A stretch of 64,000 nucleotides of DNA from Caldilineaceae bacterium (GTDB lineage: Bacteria > Chloroflexota > Anaerolineae > Caldilineales > Caldilineaceae), in the NCBI GenBank assembly GCA_019637685.1, contig JAHBVF010000005.1, positions 124,001-188,000 of the forward strand, in the 5' to 3' direction. This document shows, in pieces, positions 24,649 through 37,200 of the stretch (position 1 is its first letter; the number at the start of each line of letters is the position of its first letter). The notes below the pieces were generated by a model. It ran no database searches and was not told the origin of the DNA. It saw only the letters and a program-made list of their open reading frames with translations. The translations under genes and the position numbers were made by a program.

Positions 24649-25098
24649 ATGCCAAATTCTTTGTTCAATCTGTCACCATCTCCCAGGAGAGACAAAACGG
24701 GTTTTTCGTCTGTGCCGTCTGCCCGTGTGCTTTGGCTGCGGCAGCGGGGCCAAAGCGATAACAAAGGAACAGCATTACGCCGCCAAATGCAAGAGCAGGG
24801 GCTTGATCTTACAGTTGTCGATGCCTTTGATGTGACAACAACGGATCTGCTCAAAGCAGACTTGATTTTGCTGGATGCGTTTGAAAGCCTGGAAGGAAGC
24901 ATAGAGACGATTGTTGCCCGCATTCGCTTTGAAAGCCGGGTTCCCCTCATTATGCTTACGGATGGGTATTCCACGGAACAACTGGTGACTGCCCTGACCG
25001 CTGGCGCTGACGCGATCTGGTCGCTGAATACACCCGTCGAACTGTTGTTGGCCCGCTGCAAGGCACTCTTGCGCCGTTGGATGCCAGAAGACCGATGA
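24649..25098 (+). CDS. Degenerate response-regulator receiver-like protein (149 aa)
   Basis: ATG 24649 is chosen because TAAGGGG lies 6 nt upstream; an earlier ATG at 24619 lacks a ribosome-binding site. The domain shows the receiver rhythm: ARVLWLRQRG (strand 1), ADLILLDAFES (strand 3 with a possible phospho-Asp), VPLIMLTDGYSTEQLVTALT, and AGADAIWSLNTPVELLLARC. The Lys usually found after strand 5 (KP) is replaced by SLNTP, and the acidic pair after strand 1 is missing. It is therefore probably a pseudo-receiver used for protein contacts rather than phosphorylation. No histidine kinase or output domain is adjacent. The N-terminal 25 residues look disordered. Confidence 0.75.
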   Translation: MPNSLFNLSPSPRRDKTGFSSVPSARVLWLRQRGQSDNKGTALRRQMQEQGLDLTVVDAFDVTTTDLLKADLILLDAFESLEGSIETIVARIRFESRVPLIMLTDGYSTEQLVTALTAGADAIWSLNTPVELLLARCKALLRRWMPEDR

Positions 25099-25464
25099 CT
25101 ATCACGGGAGTATAGGGGCGTAGAATTTTCCTCTGTCTCCTTTCTTTTTCGCTGAAAGCCATATCCCCTTCGCCGTTGTCCCGATCCCAGGGTGTCGGCC
25201 AATTTCATAGCCCATTCTATTCTCTGCGGACTGTCAGCCTGGCCGGCAGAAAAGCTGCCCATCCCCGCCGGATAAAGAGAATCCTCGCAAATTCAGTACG
25301 CATTTCCTACCCTACGATAAGCCAAAGTACTATTTGGTTCTGGTTACGTGCCTGTTACACTTTTGGCAGGAATAACCACGTATATTTGTGGCAACAAATG
25401 AATACACATATATACACTGCCGAAAGTATTCTGCAGAATTGCGACCAGAAAATGGAGATGTGTA
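25099..25464. other. Gap of 366 bp, only a promoter candidate seen
   Basis: No gene with a ribosome-binding site is visible. The region becomes AT-rich from about 25300 and contains a promoter-like TTGTGG-N17-TATATA in front of the HTH gene. A long minus-strand frame crossing it also covers the receiver gene and looks like a shadow. Confidence 0.55.
25386..25414 (+). promoter_or_regulatory. Promoter candidate of the IS630-type HTH gene
   Basis: TTGTGG (25386-25391) and TATATA (25409-25414) are separated by 17 bp, about 50 nt upstream of ATG 25465. The -10 is good and the -35 partial. Confidence 0.4.
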
Positions 25465-26028
25465 ATGGCATTATTTGTGCGCGAATTAGAAGACGATGAG
25501 TGGACGCAACTGGAGTCTATGCTGGAAGAAAAGGATGGCGAAGTGCCTGCCCAGCGGCTGATGATCGTTTTGCTCTCTGCTCAAGGACAACGGGTACAGG
25601 AGGTCAGCCGAGAGGTCGATCTGCATCCTATCAACGTGCGCAAGTGGATCCATCGCTTCAACGCCGATGGAATGGACGGACTGCGCAGTGGCAAATCCCC
25701 TGGCCGTCCCCCCGTCTTTAGCGACAGCCAACGGGATCAGATCGTCGATCTGGCCAACAGCGATCCCCGAAAAATGGGGCTTTCGTTCTCCCAATGGTCT
25801 TTGCAACGGATGCGCAAATACTTACTGGACAACGAAATGGTCGAACAGATCAGCGTGGAAACCATCCGTCAGGTGTTGCGGGCCAATGGCGTGCGCCACC
25901 GGATGTTGAGCGGCTGGAGCAAAGAGACGAAGACCCGCACATCGGTGCGATCCGCGCTGCAGCACAACCAGCGCATGGGCATTCGCAGCTATAGCGATCG
26001 TGCCCAGACGCGCTACGCCAATCAGTAG
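25465..26028 (+). CDS. IS630-type transposase N-terminal HTH protein, lacking the DDE domain
   Basis: This is a 187-aa protein. Residues 10-150 match the winged-helix/homeodomain-like DNA-binding half of IS630 transposases. The recognisable pieces are QRLMIVLLSAQGQRVQEVSR, VDLHPINVRKWIHRFNADG, GLRSGKSPGRPPVFS and VSVETIRQVLRANGVRHRML-like segments. The DDE catalytic half is absent and the frame ends soon after NQRMGIRSYSDRAQ. A strong terminator 70 bp downstream and a good Shine-Dalgarno (GGAG, 8 nt) suggest it is still expressed. It may be a domesticated DNA-binding regulator or a transposase remnant; no terminal inverted repeats were seen. Confidence 0.78.
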   Translation: MALFVRELEDDEWTQLESMLEEKDGEVPAQRLMIVLLSAQGQRVQEVSREVDLHPINVRKWIHRFNADGMDGLRSGKSPGRPPVFSDSQRDQIVDLANSDPRKMGLSFSQWSLQRMRKYLLDNEMVEQISVETIRQVLRANGVRHRMLSGWSKETKTRTSVRSALQHNQRMGIRSYSDRAQTRYANQ

Positions 26029-26098
26029 ACAGGTTCTACTGATTGGCACAGGCAAGCATTTCTGTCCAAAAGACAAAGGCTTCTGGCCAGAAAATACG

Positions 26099-26151
26099 AA
26101 AAAGAGCAAAAGGGCCGATTTTGTATAGAATCGGCCCTTTTGCTCTTTTTT
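26099..26151. terminator. Bidirectional intrinsic terminator (22-bp perfect stem)
   Basis: Positions 26099-26120 and 26129-26150 are perfect reverse complements with an 8-nt loop. An A-run precedes and a T-run follows, so it can work in both directions. It closes the HTH gene and insulates the glycosidase-like gene. Confidence 0.85.
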
Positions 26152-26216
26152 ATCTCCCCAATCGTAATTAGGATTGCAATGGGAATCGTCTAAAATGAAA
26201 GATGCAGCCTTTGTTT

Positions 26217-26254
26217 GACAGTTATATCAGAGAGTGACAGCTATATCAGAGAGT
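26217..26254 (+). repeat. Two tandem 19-bp repeats upstream of the GH-like exoprotein
   Basis: GACAG(T/C)TATATCAGAGAGT is repeated head to tail (26217-26235, 26236-26254), and a third GACAG follows. The first copy includes TTGACA (26215-26220). Tandem direct repeats about 95 bp upstream of a start codon could be activator sites; no matching regulator is known. Confidence 0.6.
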
Positions 26255-26346
26255 GACAGCGGAACGGCTGAATGGGGCAGGGACTGATTCCTGTCCGTCT
26301 TGCATCAATGCCGACCAATGCAGCCATCAACGCTGTGAGGAGAGGG

Positions 26347-29300
26347 ATGAAGATGAGTATCAAGCAAAAGGTGTGGTCGGCGGGTGTGTCGCTACTGTGG
26401 CGGCTTCTTGTCCTGGTTGCACTTTTGACCAGCCAGGCATTGCCCGCCCAGGCCACCGGACCGCAAACCGACACAGCCGATGAGCCAACCCAGACCGACA
26501 GTCCAGTTCTGTCCGTCGGTGCATCCGCGTCGCCGTCCTATCTGGCCCCTGGTGGATTGGTGACCTATCGGATCACAGGGATCAACAGCGGCGATACGTC
26601 AGGTTCCAACTTCCGTGTGGCCTTTACGCTGCCCGCAGGTTTTGCCTATCGTTCGGGAACCACCCAAATTTCCATCAACGATGCGCTCGTCAGCACAGCC
26701 AACCCCAGCATCAGTGGGCGTACCCTCAACTTCTCCAGCCTTCCCTTGCCCGCCCGGCGCGGCGACTCTTATTTTGGTGTCAATACCTTTATACAAGAGC
26801 GGTGCGACAACACCCAATATATGAACTGGCAATTGGACCGGGCCGCGTCGCTTGTGGGCTGGCATGGCTATGTCAAGCAGATGTTCCACGGCATCAAGCC
26901 CCAAACCCAGGACCCCCAGCAGTGCTGGATCGATTTTGTGAATGGCGCTTACGACCGGGGATTGCAGCCAATTATCCGGTTGCAGGGCACATTCAACGGC
27001 AATCATTGGGAAAAACCAACCGACTACGCAGGCATGGCCGCGGCTTTTAAGCGAATGGTCCAGGGCCTGCCCAAACGGAACGGGTTTAAACTTTACATAC
27101 AAATCTGGAACGAGCCGAACCTGAATATAGAGTGGAGTGGACAGGCCAATGCCGCGGAATATGGGCGGTTTCTGGTGGAAGCATCCAACGCCATCCGCTC
27201 CGTGGGCGATAGCCGGGTGGTGGTGATGAACGGGCCACTCAGCCCAGGCGGGAATATCAGCCCGCTCACCTTCAATTATCAGATGTTCCGGGATGTTCCG
27301 GCCAGCCTGTGGGCCTGGGATGTGTGGGGGGTACACCCCTATCCAGCCAATCACCCGCCCGAATACAACATACACCGGGACACGGCCACCTATCCCCAAT
27401 TGACCATCGATTCCTATCAGCGGGAGGTGGAGCAGATCGCGGCCTGGGGGCGCAAAGGCATCAAAGTGATGCTGAGCGAAACGGGCTATGAACTTTGGAA
27501 TAACACATTTGGTTGGGAGGGATACCCCATTGTCGACGAATGGCTGCGGGCCAATTATATGATGCGGGCTTTCCGGGATTACTGGAAAGGCTGGGCCGAG
27601 ATCGTCGGTGTAGCTCCCTATCAATTGAGCGATCCCACTTCTGTCTGGGCCAATTGGAATTGGATCGATGGCAACGGAGACAGCTATGGCCAGCCCCGGC
27701 CCCAATACTTAAAGGTGCGGGACAATGTGGACAAAGGCGATCCCTTTGCAGGCAGCCGCGTGGATATTGTGTTTCAGGCGTGGGCAGGCAGCACTGCCGG
27801 GGACCACTATGCGAATCTGAACGCGTCAGCATCCAACGCCGGTGTCAGTGGGACAGGCAGCGCGGCCCCGGTGACCATCAGCGGCTCGTCGCCGACAGCC
27901 ATACCGACCATCACGCCAGCGCCTACCCGCACCCAAACACCCACCAATACACCTGGCCCCGCGCCCACCGCAACCCCAACGCGCACGCCCACGCCCACAC
28001 ACCAACCAACCCACACACCAACGGCCACAAACACCTCTACAGCAACGGCTACTTCTACACAGACAGCTACCGCTACAGCCACAACGACCAGCACTGCGAC
28101 CCACACACCGACACTTACAGAGACGCCGCAGCCAACGCTCACTGCTACTGCTAGCGCCACTGCCACCGAAACAGCCACCGCTACTGCCACCGAAACGACC
28201 ACCGGCGGGCCAACACTGACATCTACACCCACCGTAGATCTGACGGTCGTCAGTCAGATCACGCCCACCGCCACAGCCACAGAGACTGCAACTTCTACCG
28301 CGACCGCTACGGCAACTTCCACAGCAACTTCCACAGCAACACCCACGCCCACGGAGACAGCAACGCCCACGCCTTCAGCCACGCCTTCAGCCACGCCTTC
28401 AGCCACAGCGACGGATACGCACACGGCAACACCGACTGCCAGCAACACCCCCACAGAAACGCCGACACCCACAGTGACGCCCACCTTCACACCGACGCCC
28501 ATACCCACCATTAAATTGGGTGTGCTGGCCGTCGTGCCTGTGGGCCAACAGCCCCACGGAGTGACCGTGGACAGCGCCAACCGGCGGGTTTATGTGGCCA
28601 ATCATCGCAGCAACAATGTGACAGTGCTGGACGCGGATTCCCTGGACTTTCTGGAGAGTATCAGCCTGGGGGACGCCGTAGGACCGAATGGTCTGGGCGT
28701 GATGACCAGCACCCAGCAAATTTTTGTGGCTTCCAAATTTTCCGGATCATTGACGGCCATCGGTGCGTCTGATCCGGAGGCGCGCACGCTTCTCTGGCAC
28801 GCGGACACAGGCAGTCAGCCCAATGGGGTGGTTCTACACAGCCAACTGCCATTGGCCTATGTGGCGAATTTTGGCAGCAATACATTGACCGCGGTGGAAC
28901 TGGATACCGGCGAAAAGCTGGACGTGCCGGCGGGTGGTCAGCCCAGTTTCCTCGTCTTTGATGCAGTGAGCGAACGGCTTTTCGTCTCGAACCATCTGGA
29001 CGGTTCGCTCAGCGTATTCAATTGGAAAGGCGAAGAACAACTGCCCCGTCTCAACCTGGGCCAGGGATCCTATGGGCTGGCTTTTGATAAAAAGCTGCGG
29101 CGGCTCTACATGGCAAATATCGACAGCAAAAGCATCAGTGTGGTGGCCCTGGACAACACCGGCGAACCCACGTACCTGAGAGATATTCGGCTGAATTGTC
29201 AGCCCAAAACAGTGGGTGTCCACGAAGCCAGCGGCCGGGTCTATGCCATCTGCACGGATGAGCAGCGGGTCCACATCTATCAGCCGGACGATTATGTCTA

Positions 29301-30882
29301 TGTGGGCTGGCTGCCCACAGGGCGAGGGGCTGGCGAAGGCATCGCCTACGATCCAGTCACAAACCGCCTCTTTATTACCAATGGGCAAGATGACACGGTG
29401 ACGGTCATTGCCGACAATGGGCCAGGGCTGGAACCGACCCCCATCCCCACTGCCCTGCCCACGCCCACCGCCACGCCGTTGGGCTGTCCAGCAGTGGTGG
29501 ACGCATACGAGCCAGACAACAGCCCAGCCGAAGCACGCCCATTGGCATTGGACGGCAGTGGCAGTGGAACCCTGCACCAACCGGGCGAGGCCGACTGGTT
29601 CCGGCTGGAAATACCCAAAGAGGGATTGCCGTCTGCCTTTCTATTTACAGCAGATGTGGCGGACGCGATTTTGTTAGTGCGCATGGAATTGTTTGCCGCT
29701 GACGGGGCTACGCTTCTGACTTCCGGTTTCGGCAATGTTCTGCTGGCCGCGCAGCCCGAAGGGGGCACATTCTATCTCCGCATGAGCAACAGCAGCGCCT
29801 ATGCAGACTGCAACAGCAGCTATGTCCTGTCCGTGACACCGGTGCAATTGTCCCATCAAATCTACATTCCCTCTGTAGACGGTGGCAGCGGTGGCAGCCA
29901 CAGCGAGAGCCGAGCCATCAGCCAGAACCAAACTATCCAAAGCCCGGGCTGGCAGAGCGATCATCCACTGGCCGCGCTGGCTGTGGAGGACGAAACACTC
30001 TACGCAGCGGGGGATGGCCTGATCAGTCGGCGCGGGGCAGATGGCGCGCTGATCTGGCAGCAGGCGGGTGACGCACAACCCCAGCAGCTACTGACTGGTT
30101 CATCGGCTCTCTACCTGAGCGGATGGGGCGAGCAGCCCGCCGCGGGCTGGATTCCCCTGAACCCGGATGCGTCGGCTTCAACAGTCACAGCACCACCCGC
30201 CGGTTCGGTCAGGATGTATGCAGCAGATACAGGCGCAGTTCGGGGAGAAATCACTGGGCTGAATCGGCCCAGCGGTCTGGCCGAAAACAGCGCCGGGCTG
30301 TGGATTGCCGAAACCGGCGGCAATCGGCTGCTCCTGGCGGACAAAAACAGCGGTCAGATTGTGCAACAAGTGGCATTGGACGAATCGCCTTATGTGGTGC
30401 GGGCCAGCGCTGACGGCGTATTTGTCAGCCTGCCCGGCGGCAATCGCGTGATTTTTGTAGAGAACAGCGGCAGCATCCGCTGGCAGGTGGAGTTGGACGG
30501 GCTGGGCCTGCCCCAGGACATCAGCTACGACGCCCGACACAACCGGCTCTATGTGCTGTATATGCTGGCCCCCCGCTATGGGCAGGTGGCTGTGCTGGAC
30601 GCCACCAGCGGCGAACGGCAGGCGACGATTGAGCCGACCCTCAGCCGTCCCCTGGCCGCGGCCCAGGCCCTGGCCGTGGACCCATCCAGCGACCGGCTGC
30701 TTATCAGCACATTCCAGGGAGTGGAACAGTTTGGGCTGTCCGATCTGCAACCCGCTGGCCGTTTGAGCGGTGGCTGGTTTGCTGGTCCATTCAGCTTTGC
30801 CGTGGAGCAATCGTCCGGTCAACCAGCAGCCATCTGGTCGATTGATAGTCGGCAGAACGAAGCAATGAAGCTGAATCGCTGA
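26347..30882 (+). CDS. Secreted GH-A-clan glycosidase-like protein with TPT linker and two beta-propellers
   Basis: The product has 1511 aa. The start ATG 26347 directly follows GAGGAGAGGG; 26353 is an alternative. A signal peptide ([17 protein letters not shown]) precedes a DUF11-like beta domain (about 52-135). A TIM-barrel-like domain follows (about 140-465). IWNEPN with Glu256 as putative acid/base and [10 protein letters not shown] with Glu378 as putative nucleophile resemble GH39/GH5-type enzymes. Next come a Thr/Pro linker (510-722), a YVTN-type propeller (725-1030; [20 protein letters not shown]), a PPC-like domain ([13 protein letters not shown]), an [11 protein letters not shown] motif near 1170 and a second propeller (1210-1510). 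It probably hydrolyses or binds extracellular glycan; the substrate is unknown. It is a single-gene unit with a terminator. Confidence 0.85.
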   Translation: MKMSIKQKVWSAGVSLLWRLLVLVALLTSQALPAQATGPQTDTADEPTQTDSPVLSVGASASPSYLAPGGLVTYRITGINSGDTSGSNFRVAFTLPAGFAYRSGTTQISINDALVSTANPSISGRTLNFSSLPLPARRGDSYFGVNTFIQERCDNTQYMNWQLDRAASLVGWHGYVKQMFHGIKPQTQDPQQCWIDFVNGAYDRGLQPIIRLQGTFNGNHWEKPTDYAGMAAAFKRMVQGLPKRNGFKLYIQIWNEPNLNIEWSGQANAAEYGRFLVEASNAIRSVGDSRVVVMNGPLSPGGNISPLTFNYQMFRDVPASLWAWDVWGVHPYPANHPPEYNIHRDTATYPQLTIDSYQREVEQIAAWGRKGIKVMLSETGYELWNNTFGWEGYPIVDEWLRANYMMRAFRDYWKGWAEIVGVAPYQLSDPTSVWANWNWIDGNGDSYGQPRPQYLKVRDNVDKGDPFAGSRVDIVFQAWAGSTAGDHYANLNASASNAGVSGTGSAAPVTISGSSPTAIPTITPAPTRTQTPTNTPGPAPTATPTRTPTPTHQPTHTPTATNTSTATATSTQTATATATTTSTATHTPTLTETPQPTLTATASATATETATATATETTTGGPTLTSTPTVDLTVVSQITPTATATETATSTATATATSTATSTATPTPTETATPTPSATPSATPSATATDTHTATPTASNTPTETPTPTVTPTFTPTPIPTIKLGVLAVVPVGQQPHGVTVDSANRRVYVANHRSNNVTVLDADSLDFLESISLGDAVGPNGLGVMTSTQQIFVASKFSGSLTAIGASDPEARTLLWHADTGSQPNGVVLHSQLPLAYVANFGSNTLTAVELDTGEKLDVPAGGQPSFLVFDAVSERLFVSNHLDGSLSVFNWKGEEQLPRLNLGQGSYGLAFDKKLRRLYMANIDSKSISVVALDNTGEPTYLRDIRLNCQPKTVGVHEASGRVYAICTDEQRVHIYQPDDYVYVGWLPTGRGAGEGIAYDPVTNRLFITNGQDDTVTVIADNGPGLEPTPIPTALPTPTATPLGCPAVVDAYEPDNSPAEARPLALDGSGSGTLHQPGEADWFRLEIPKEGLPSAFLFTADVADAILLVRMELFAADGATLLTSGFGNVLLAAQPEGGTFYLRMSNSSAYADCNSSYVLSVTPVQLSHQIYIPSVDGGSGGSHSESRAISQNQTIQSPGWQSDHPLAALAVEDETLYAAGDGLISRRGADGALIWQQAGDAQPQQLLTGSSALYLSGWGEQPAAGWIPLNPDASASTVTAPPAGSVRMYAADTGAVRGEITGLNRPSGLAENSAGLWIAETGGNRLLLADKNSGQIVQQVALDESPYVVRASADGVFVSLPGGNRVIFVENSGSIRWQVELDGLGLPQDISYDARHNRLYVLYMLAPRYGQVAVLDATSGERQATIEPTLSRPLAAAQALAVDPSSDRLLISTFQGVEQFGLSDLQPAGRLSGGWFAGPFSFAVEQSSGQPAAIWSIDSRQNEAMKLNR

Positions 30883-30901
30883 GCCACACAACTTCTACAT
30901 T

Positions 30902-30944
30902 AAAAAAAGAGGGGAGGCCCCAATGGGGCCTCCCCTCTTTTTTT
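30902..30944. terminator. Bidirectional intrinsic terminator (20-bp perfect stem)
   Basis: A perfect 20-bp palindromic stem (30902-30921 with 30925-30944), GC-rich at the loop and A/T-rich at the base, with only a 3-nt loop. It lies 20 bp after the stop of the glycosidase-like gene. The following 290 bp up to 31236 hold no convincing gene. Confidence 0.88.
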
Positions 30945-31236
30945 GATCAGATTTGGTGATTGCACAGTATGTGGGCACAAATTTATGTCTATCCCGTCAG
31001 GTTAATGATAGCTGTTCTGTCATGGCTGCGCTTCTGTAGTACACAAAGCACATTCCCGTTTCCTCTGGTGGGGGGAATAATAAGGTTCGACAATTAAAGT
31101 ATATTTCATTTTGTTAACAAAAAGTAAATTACAGATACACCATATTTCCCACACTATCTTTCACAAGTTGGAACAGCCCCTTTTCTGACGTGACTGACAC
31201 CTGGAATGAGATTCATTGAGCACGAGAGAGGGTGTG

Positions 31237-34200
31237 ATGACATTTTGCACTTGGTTCACGAAATTTAGTATTGGGCGAACCGCGCGGCCTATGGCATTGG
31301 CCTTGGCCTTCATAGTAGCGTTGATCAGCCTGCTCCTCCACAACGGTACAGCCTTGGCAGATCCACCGATCTTTAGCGGCGATGTGGAAACAGACTTTAC
31401 CGACGCCGCTGTCATTGTCATCAATGATCCTACCGGCCAGGATGTCCCCATGCACAGCTCCTATCCACCCGGAACTGTCAGCGGTGTCGATATGAAGGAC
31501 ATGCGCATATACTACAACGAGGCGACAGATACCCTTTTTGTGGGCATCAACACCTACGGCATCGCCGGTGATGTGGACGGCGACGGCGATCCGGGGGGAA
31601 CGAGCACTCTTCTAGCCAGCTTTGGGGGACGCGATTTAGCGAATTTCAGCGATCTGGAGGGCTTTGCCCTTCTGATTGATGTGAATGAGGACAATGTTTT
31701 TGATGTGGTTGCCGGTGTCTCCAACAATAGGGATATCTTTGGCTTTTCGGTCAATGTATTCACTGGGTCGCCCTATACACCCATTTTCCACGACGGCTGG
31801 GGTACAGCGCTGACCAATCACATTGGCTCTGTCTACGCCAATCCCAGCGCCCTGGCCCCGGACATAGAATTTACGATTCGCAACTTTTCCCAGCTACCCT
31901 ACTCTGGCCCGACAGACACCTCCCTCTCCTTTGGCCTTAACCTGACCATGGGATCCTATGCGGATGCAAATATCGGTGATGACCAGTTGCCCAACCTGGG
32001 CACATCCGTCTCGATTCCTATGGTTTCCATCGGTGATTTTGTCTGGAACGACGTAAATGCCAACGGCATTCAGGACCCAGGCGAGCTGGGACTGCCGGGG
32101 GTTACGGTCAAACTCTATGATGCCGCCAATTCACTGGTGGTGACCAAAACCACGAACAGCAACGGCCTCTACAGCCTGATTGCCTTTGCCGGCGACTATC
32201 ATCTCCAGTTCGACACCCCTTCCGGCTATGTTTTCGCGGACAAAGATCAGGGCGGGAACGACGCCCTTGACTCGGATGCTGACCCGGCGACGGGCAAGAC
32301 AATCACATCGACTTTTTCCGCCAGCGAAACCGTAACCAAATGGGACGCGGGTCTCTACCAACCGGCCCGAATTGGCAACTTTGTCTGGGAGGATCGCAAC
32401 GGCGATGGATTGCAGACGCCGGGCGAGCCGGGCATCAATGGGGTCAGCGTCGAACTCTATCGGGATGTGGACAACGACGGCATTGCAGAGCCGGGAATCC
32501 ACGACGGCGCGCCGATTACGGCCACCACAACCATCACAGATGGGGGCGGGCAGGCGGGCTTCTACGAATTTGCGCTGCTCCCGCCGGGCAACTATTTCGT
32601 GCGCTTCGCCCTGACCAGCACAGTGCTCAGCGGCTATGTCGTCAGCCCGCTGGATGTGGGCGTCAACGATACAGTCGACTCGGATGCCAACCGCGTGACT
32701 GGCCTGACTTCAGTAACCAGTCTTAGCCCCAATGAGAACGACACGTCCTGGGATATGGGTGTCTATCAGCCCGTGACTATCGGCGATAAGGTTTGGTTGG
32801 ATACGAACAAAGACGGCATTGAAAATGGGGCCGAGCCGGGCCTGGCAGGCATTGGCATCAAATTAACCCGGGCCACAGGCGCCGTGCAAAACGCCACATC
32901 GAGCGTCAGCGGAACCTATGCCTTCACCGAGCTGCCATCGGATCGGTATACGGTCACCGTCAATATGGCAACAGTTCCCTTTGGCTATGCGCTCACATCC
33001 GCCAACAGCCCCACCGTCATTACGCCCACGGCAGGATCGGTGATCAGCAATGTGGACTTCGGGTTCAAATACGAGAGTGCAAACCTCAACATCACAGTCA
33101 GCGATAGCCCCGACCCGGTGGTTTCTGGAACCCAATTGACCTACACACTGGTCATCAGCAACCCGGGGCCGACCGATGCGTTTCAGGTGGTGGTGACCGG
33201 CACTCTGCCCAGCGGGGTCACCTTTGCCGCGGCCACACCGACCCAATCCAGCGGGCCGTCGCCGCTGATCTGGAATCTCGGCCAATTGAATGTGGGCGCG
33301 ACGGCCCGGATTACAGTTGTAGCAAATGTGGGTGCAACGACGATGGGTTCCATCGTCAACACTGTTCGAGTGGGCAGCAGCACGCCGGATTCCAACAGCA
33401 ACAACAATCTTGCCACGGCATCGACAACCGTGCGTCGCCCGCCCCAGGCCAACAACGACAGCGCGGTCACGCTGATCAACACGCAGGTTCCCATCACTGT
33501 CACAGCCAACGATACGGATGCGGATGGGGTGCTGGTGCTTTCTTCCGTCATCACGACGAGCAATCCGGCCAACGGCAGTGTGGTGGTCGGCAGCAACGGT
33601 GTCATTACCTATACACCCAGCAGCGGATTCTATGGCATCAATTCGTTCAACTACAAAGTTTGTGACAATCATGCCCTGTGCAGCACTGCCCAGGTTCAGG
33701 TCTCTGTGCGTGTGCCGCCGATCCTTGTGGACGACAGCATTTCCACACCCAAAAACAGTCCGGTAACGATCGATCTGCTGGCCAACGATTCAGATGTGGA
33801 TGGTACATTGGTTGTCGCCAGTGTGGTCACGACGACCAGCCCGGCCAACGGTGTGGTGACTATCCAACCCACAGGCAGCGCGCGCTACACACCCACCACA
33901 TCCTTTGTGGGCAACAACTATTTCAACTATCGAGTCTGCGACAACGACAGTCTTTGCGCCACCGCCCGCGTTACCGTAACTATTTTGGACTATCCGGTCG
34001 CCAATACAGATATGGCGACGACCCTTGTCAACACCCCCATCACTGTCTCTGTGGCTGCCAATGACACAGATTCCGACGGCGTGATTGTGGCGACAACTGT
34101 TCAGACCATCACCAGCGCCAGCCACGGATGGCTGCTTGTCAATGGCGATGGTTCTATCCGCTATACGCCCGCGGGTGGATATTACGGCACAGACACCTTC

Positions 34201-37200
34201 ACGTACCAGGTTTGCGATAACGACGGACTCTGTGACACGGGAAGTGTGACAGTCGATGTTCTCTCCCCGCCAGTCGTAGTGGCCGACAGCACTTCCACTG
34301 TGATAGGCAGCCCGGTAACTGTAGACGTGCTGGCTAACGATTCGGACGCGGATGGGGTGTTGGTTCCATCCTCTGTGACAACGGCCACCGCACCTTTGTC
34401 GGGTACGGTTTCTATTCTCCTCAGCGGTTCCATCCGATACACACCCGCCACCGGCTTTTATGGCACGGACAGTTTCGTCTACGGGGTCTGCGACGACGAC
34501 GCCCTTTGTGGCACTGCCGCTGTTACGGTCACCGTCCTCAGCCCGCCATCCATCAACAACGATAATGTGCAGACTCCTGTCCGGACGGCAGTTGCCATCA
34601 GTGTGACAGCCAACGATTTCGATCCGGATGGTGCTATCGACATCACTTCTGTGGTAACAGTGACGAAACCCAACAACGGCGGGGTTCAGGTTGACGCCGC
34701 TACCGGTGTGATTACTTATACACCCAACAACAACTTTTTGGGGGCCGATTTCTTCACCTACCGAGCCTGTGACAACGACGGTCTGTGTGGCACAGCGCGA
34801 GTGGATCTCGCCGTCTATGTGCCGCCGGTAGCCGCCGACGACACAGTATATACCCAGCGCAATGTGGCGGTCGCCATTGATGTCCTGCTCAACGACTCAG
34901 ACTTTGACGGTACAATTGTGGCCTCCAGTGTGATGACCACCAGCAATCCAATGACTGGCACAGTGGCGATCCACCCGTCCACTGGCGTGATAACCTACAC
35001 ACCCAATTCTGGATTTACAGGTACGGACATTTTTGGGTATCAGGTCTGCGACAACGACGGCTACTGCGACACGGCCACTGTTTCTGTTGTTGTCACGATT
35101 CTGATTCCGCCAGTAGCCAACAACGATTCCATCCAGACACCCAAAAACAGAGCCATCACCTTTAACGCCCTGGCCAATGACACGGACCAGGACGGCACAA
35201 TCGTTGCCTCCAGTCTGGTTACGGTGACAGCACCCTTCCGGGGCGTGATCTCCATTGCCCCCCTCACCGGCGCGATCACCTACACACCCACCACAGGATA
35301 TTACGGCCTGGACGCCTTTGTGTACCGGGTCTGTGACGACGACGCGCTTTGCGATGTGGCCACAGCCACCATCGCCGTGCTCGATCCGCCAATAGTCAAC
35401 GGGGACAGTGCAACCCTCGGCAAAAATACGGCTGTGGGATTGTCGGTAATTGCCAACGATATGGACAACGACGGCATTCTTGTCAGCACAAGCGTTGTCT
35501 CTGTGACCAATCCCGGCAGCGGCAACATCTCAATCGATCCACTGAGCGGGGTGATCACCTACACAGCGGCAGCCCACTTCGTCGGCACGGACACATTCAG
35601 CTATCAGGTCTGCGACAACCACAACCTGTGTGGCTCCGCCTCTGTCACCCTCACTGTCACCAACAGTACACCCGCTATCGCTACATCAGCCATCGCAACG
35701 GCAACGGAAGATGTTGCCTACCTGTACACGCTTGTGGTGAATGATATTGATGTGGGCGAGATCATCACAATTTCGGCCACAACCCTGCCAGCCTGGCTTG
35801 CATTCAACCAGACCGGCACCTATACGGCCACGCTGAGTGGAACGCCCGGCAATGATGAGGTAGGAACGCACGGCGTCAGCCTGCGCGTTGTCGATGCCAG
35901 TGGAGCCATCGACAACCAAAACTTCAGCGTGAGCGTAGCCAATGTCAACGACGCACCCACATTCCACACGACACCCACCCTGACGGCCACACAGGATGTC
36001 ACGTATACATATACAATCGGGGCCAGTGATATTGATGTGGGTGACACACTGGCGATTGGTGCGCCCACATTGCCTGCTTGGCTGACGATGACAGACAACG
36101 GAGACGGCACAGCCACCCTGCGCGGGATGCCCCGCAACGCACAGGTGGGATTGCATCCGGTGATTGTCGAAGTGATGGACCTGGCAGGTGCCAAAGCGAG
36201 CCAGAGCTTCACCGTCACTGTCGCCAATGTGAACGATCCCCCCGGTTTTGTCTCTGTCCCCATCACCACAACAGGGGAGGACGATCCCTACACCTATGCG
36301 GTTCTCGCTGTCGATGTAGACAGCAATATAGACAGCGGCGATCTCATGACCATCACCGCGGAGGTTCTGCCCGGTTGGCTCGGCTTTGTCGACAACGGCA
36401 ATGGGACCGCAACCATCAGCGGCACACCAGACAACAGCCGGGTGGGTGTCTACACTGTCCAATTGCGGGCAGAGGACCGGGCCGGGTTGACAGATACCCA
36501 AGCCTTCAGCCTGACCGTTACCAACAGCAACGACGCGCCCTTTTTCCTCTCCACCGCGCCCCTGAGCGTTGCCCAGGATAGCGCCTATACCTACACCTTG
36601 GGCGCGGATGATGTGGATGTGGGGGATGTACTCTCCTTTGCGCTTCTGACAAAACCCGCCTGGCTGGCATTGGTTGATAACGGCAACGGGACCGGTACGG
36701 TTGCCGGCACGCCGCGTAACGAAGACGTGGGCCAGCATCCGGTCGTGATCCAGCTATCCGACACCCCCGGTGTAACCGTGACCCAGCATTTCACAATTAC
36801 TGTGCTCAACGTCAACGATCCGCCTATCTTTACCAGCACAGCCTTGACTTCGGCAACAGAAGATACTTTCTATAGCTATAGAGTGACCACCCAAGACATT
36901 GACGCCGGGGATGTGCTGACGATTACGGGCGCGCTTGTACCTGCCTGGCTGACACTTACCGTTCACGCCAATGGCACGGCCAGCCTATCTGGCACACCCG
37001 GCAACAGCGACGTGGGCGTCCACAGCGTCAGCCTGCAGGTGGTGGACAGCATGGGCGCGGTCGCCACCCAAAACTTCTCTGTAACAGTCGCCAATACAAA
37101 CGACATCCCAACCTTCACCAGCATACCGGTGACGACCACCACCCAAGATGCACCCTATACCTACGCCATCACAGCGCTGGATATCGACGCAGGCGATGTA

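Noticed and set aside
24471-25262. 263-codon minus-strand frame over the receiver-like gene
   Set aside because: It is Ser/Arg-rich with no domain and no ribosome-binding site. The plus-strand frame has a strong Shine-Dalgarno and a receiver fold.
25465-26160. Complete IS630 insertion sequence
   Set aside because: The DDE catalytic half is missing and no terminal inverted repeats or TA target duplication could be identified; the long hairpin downstream is a terminator.
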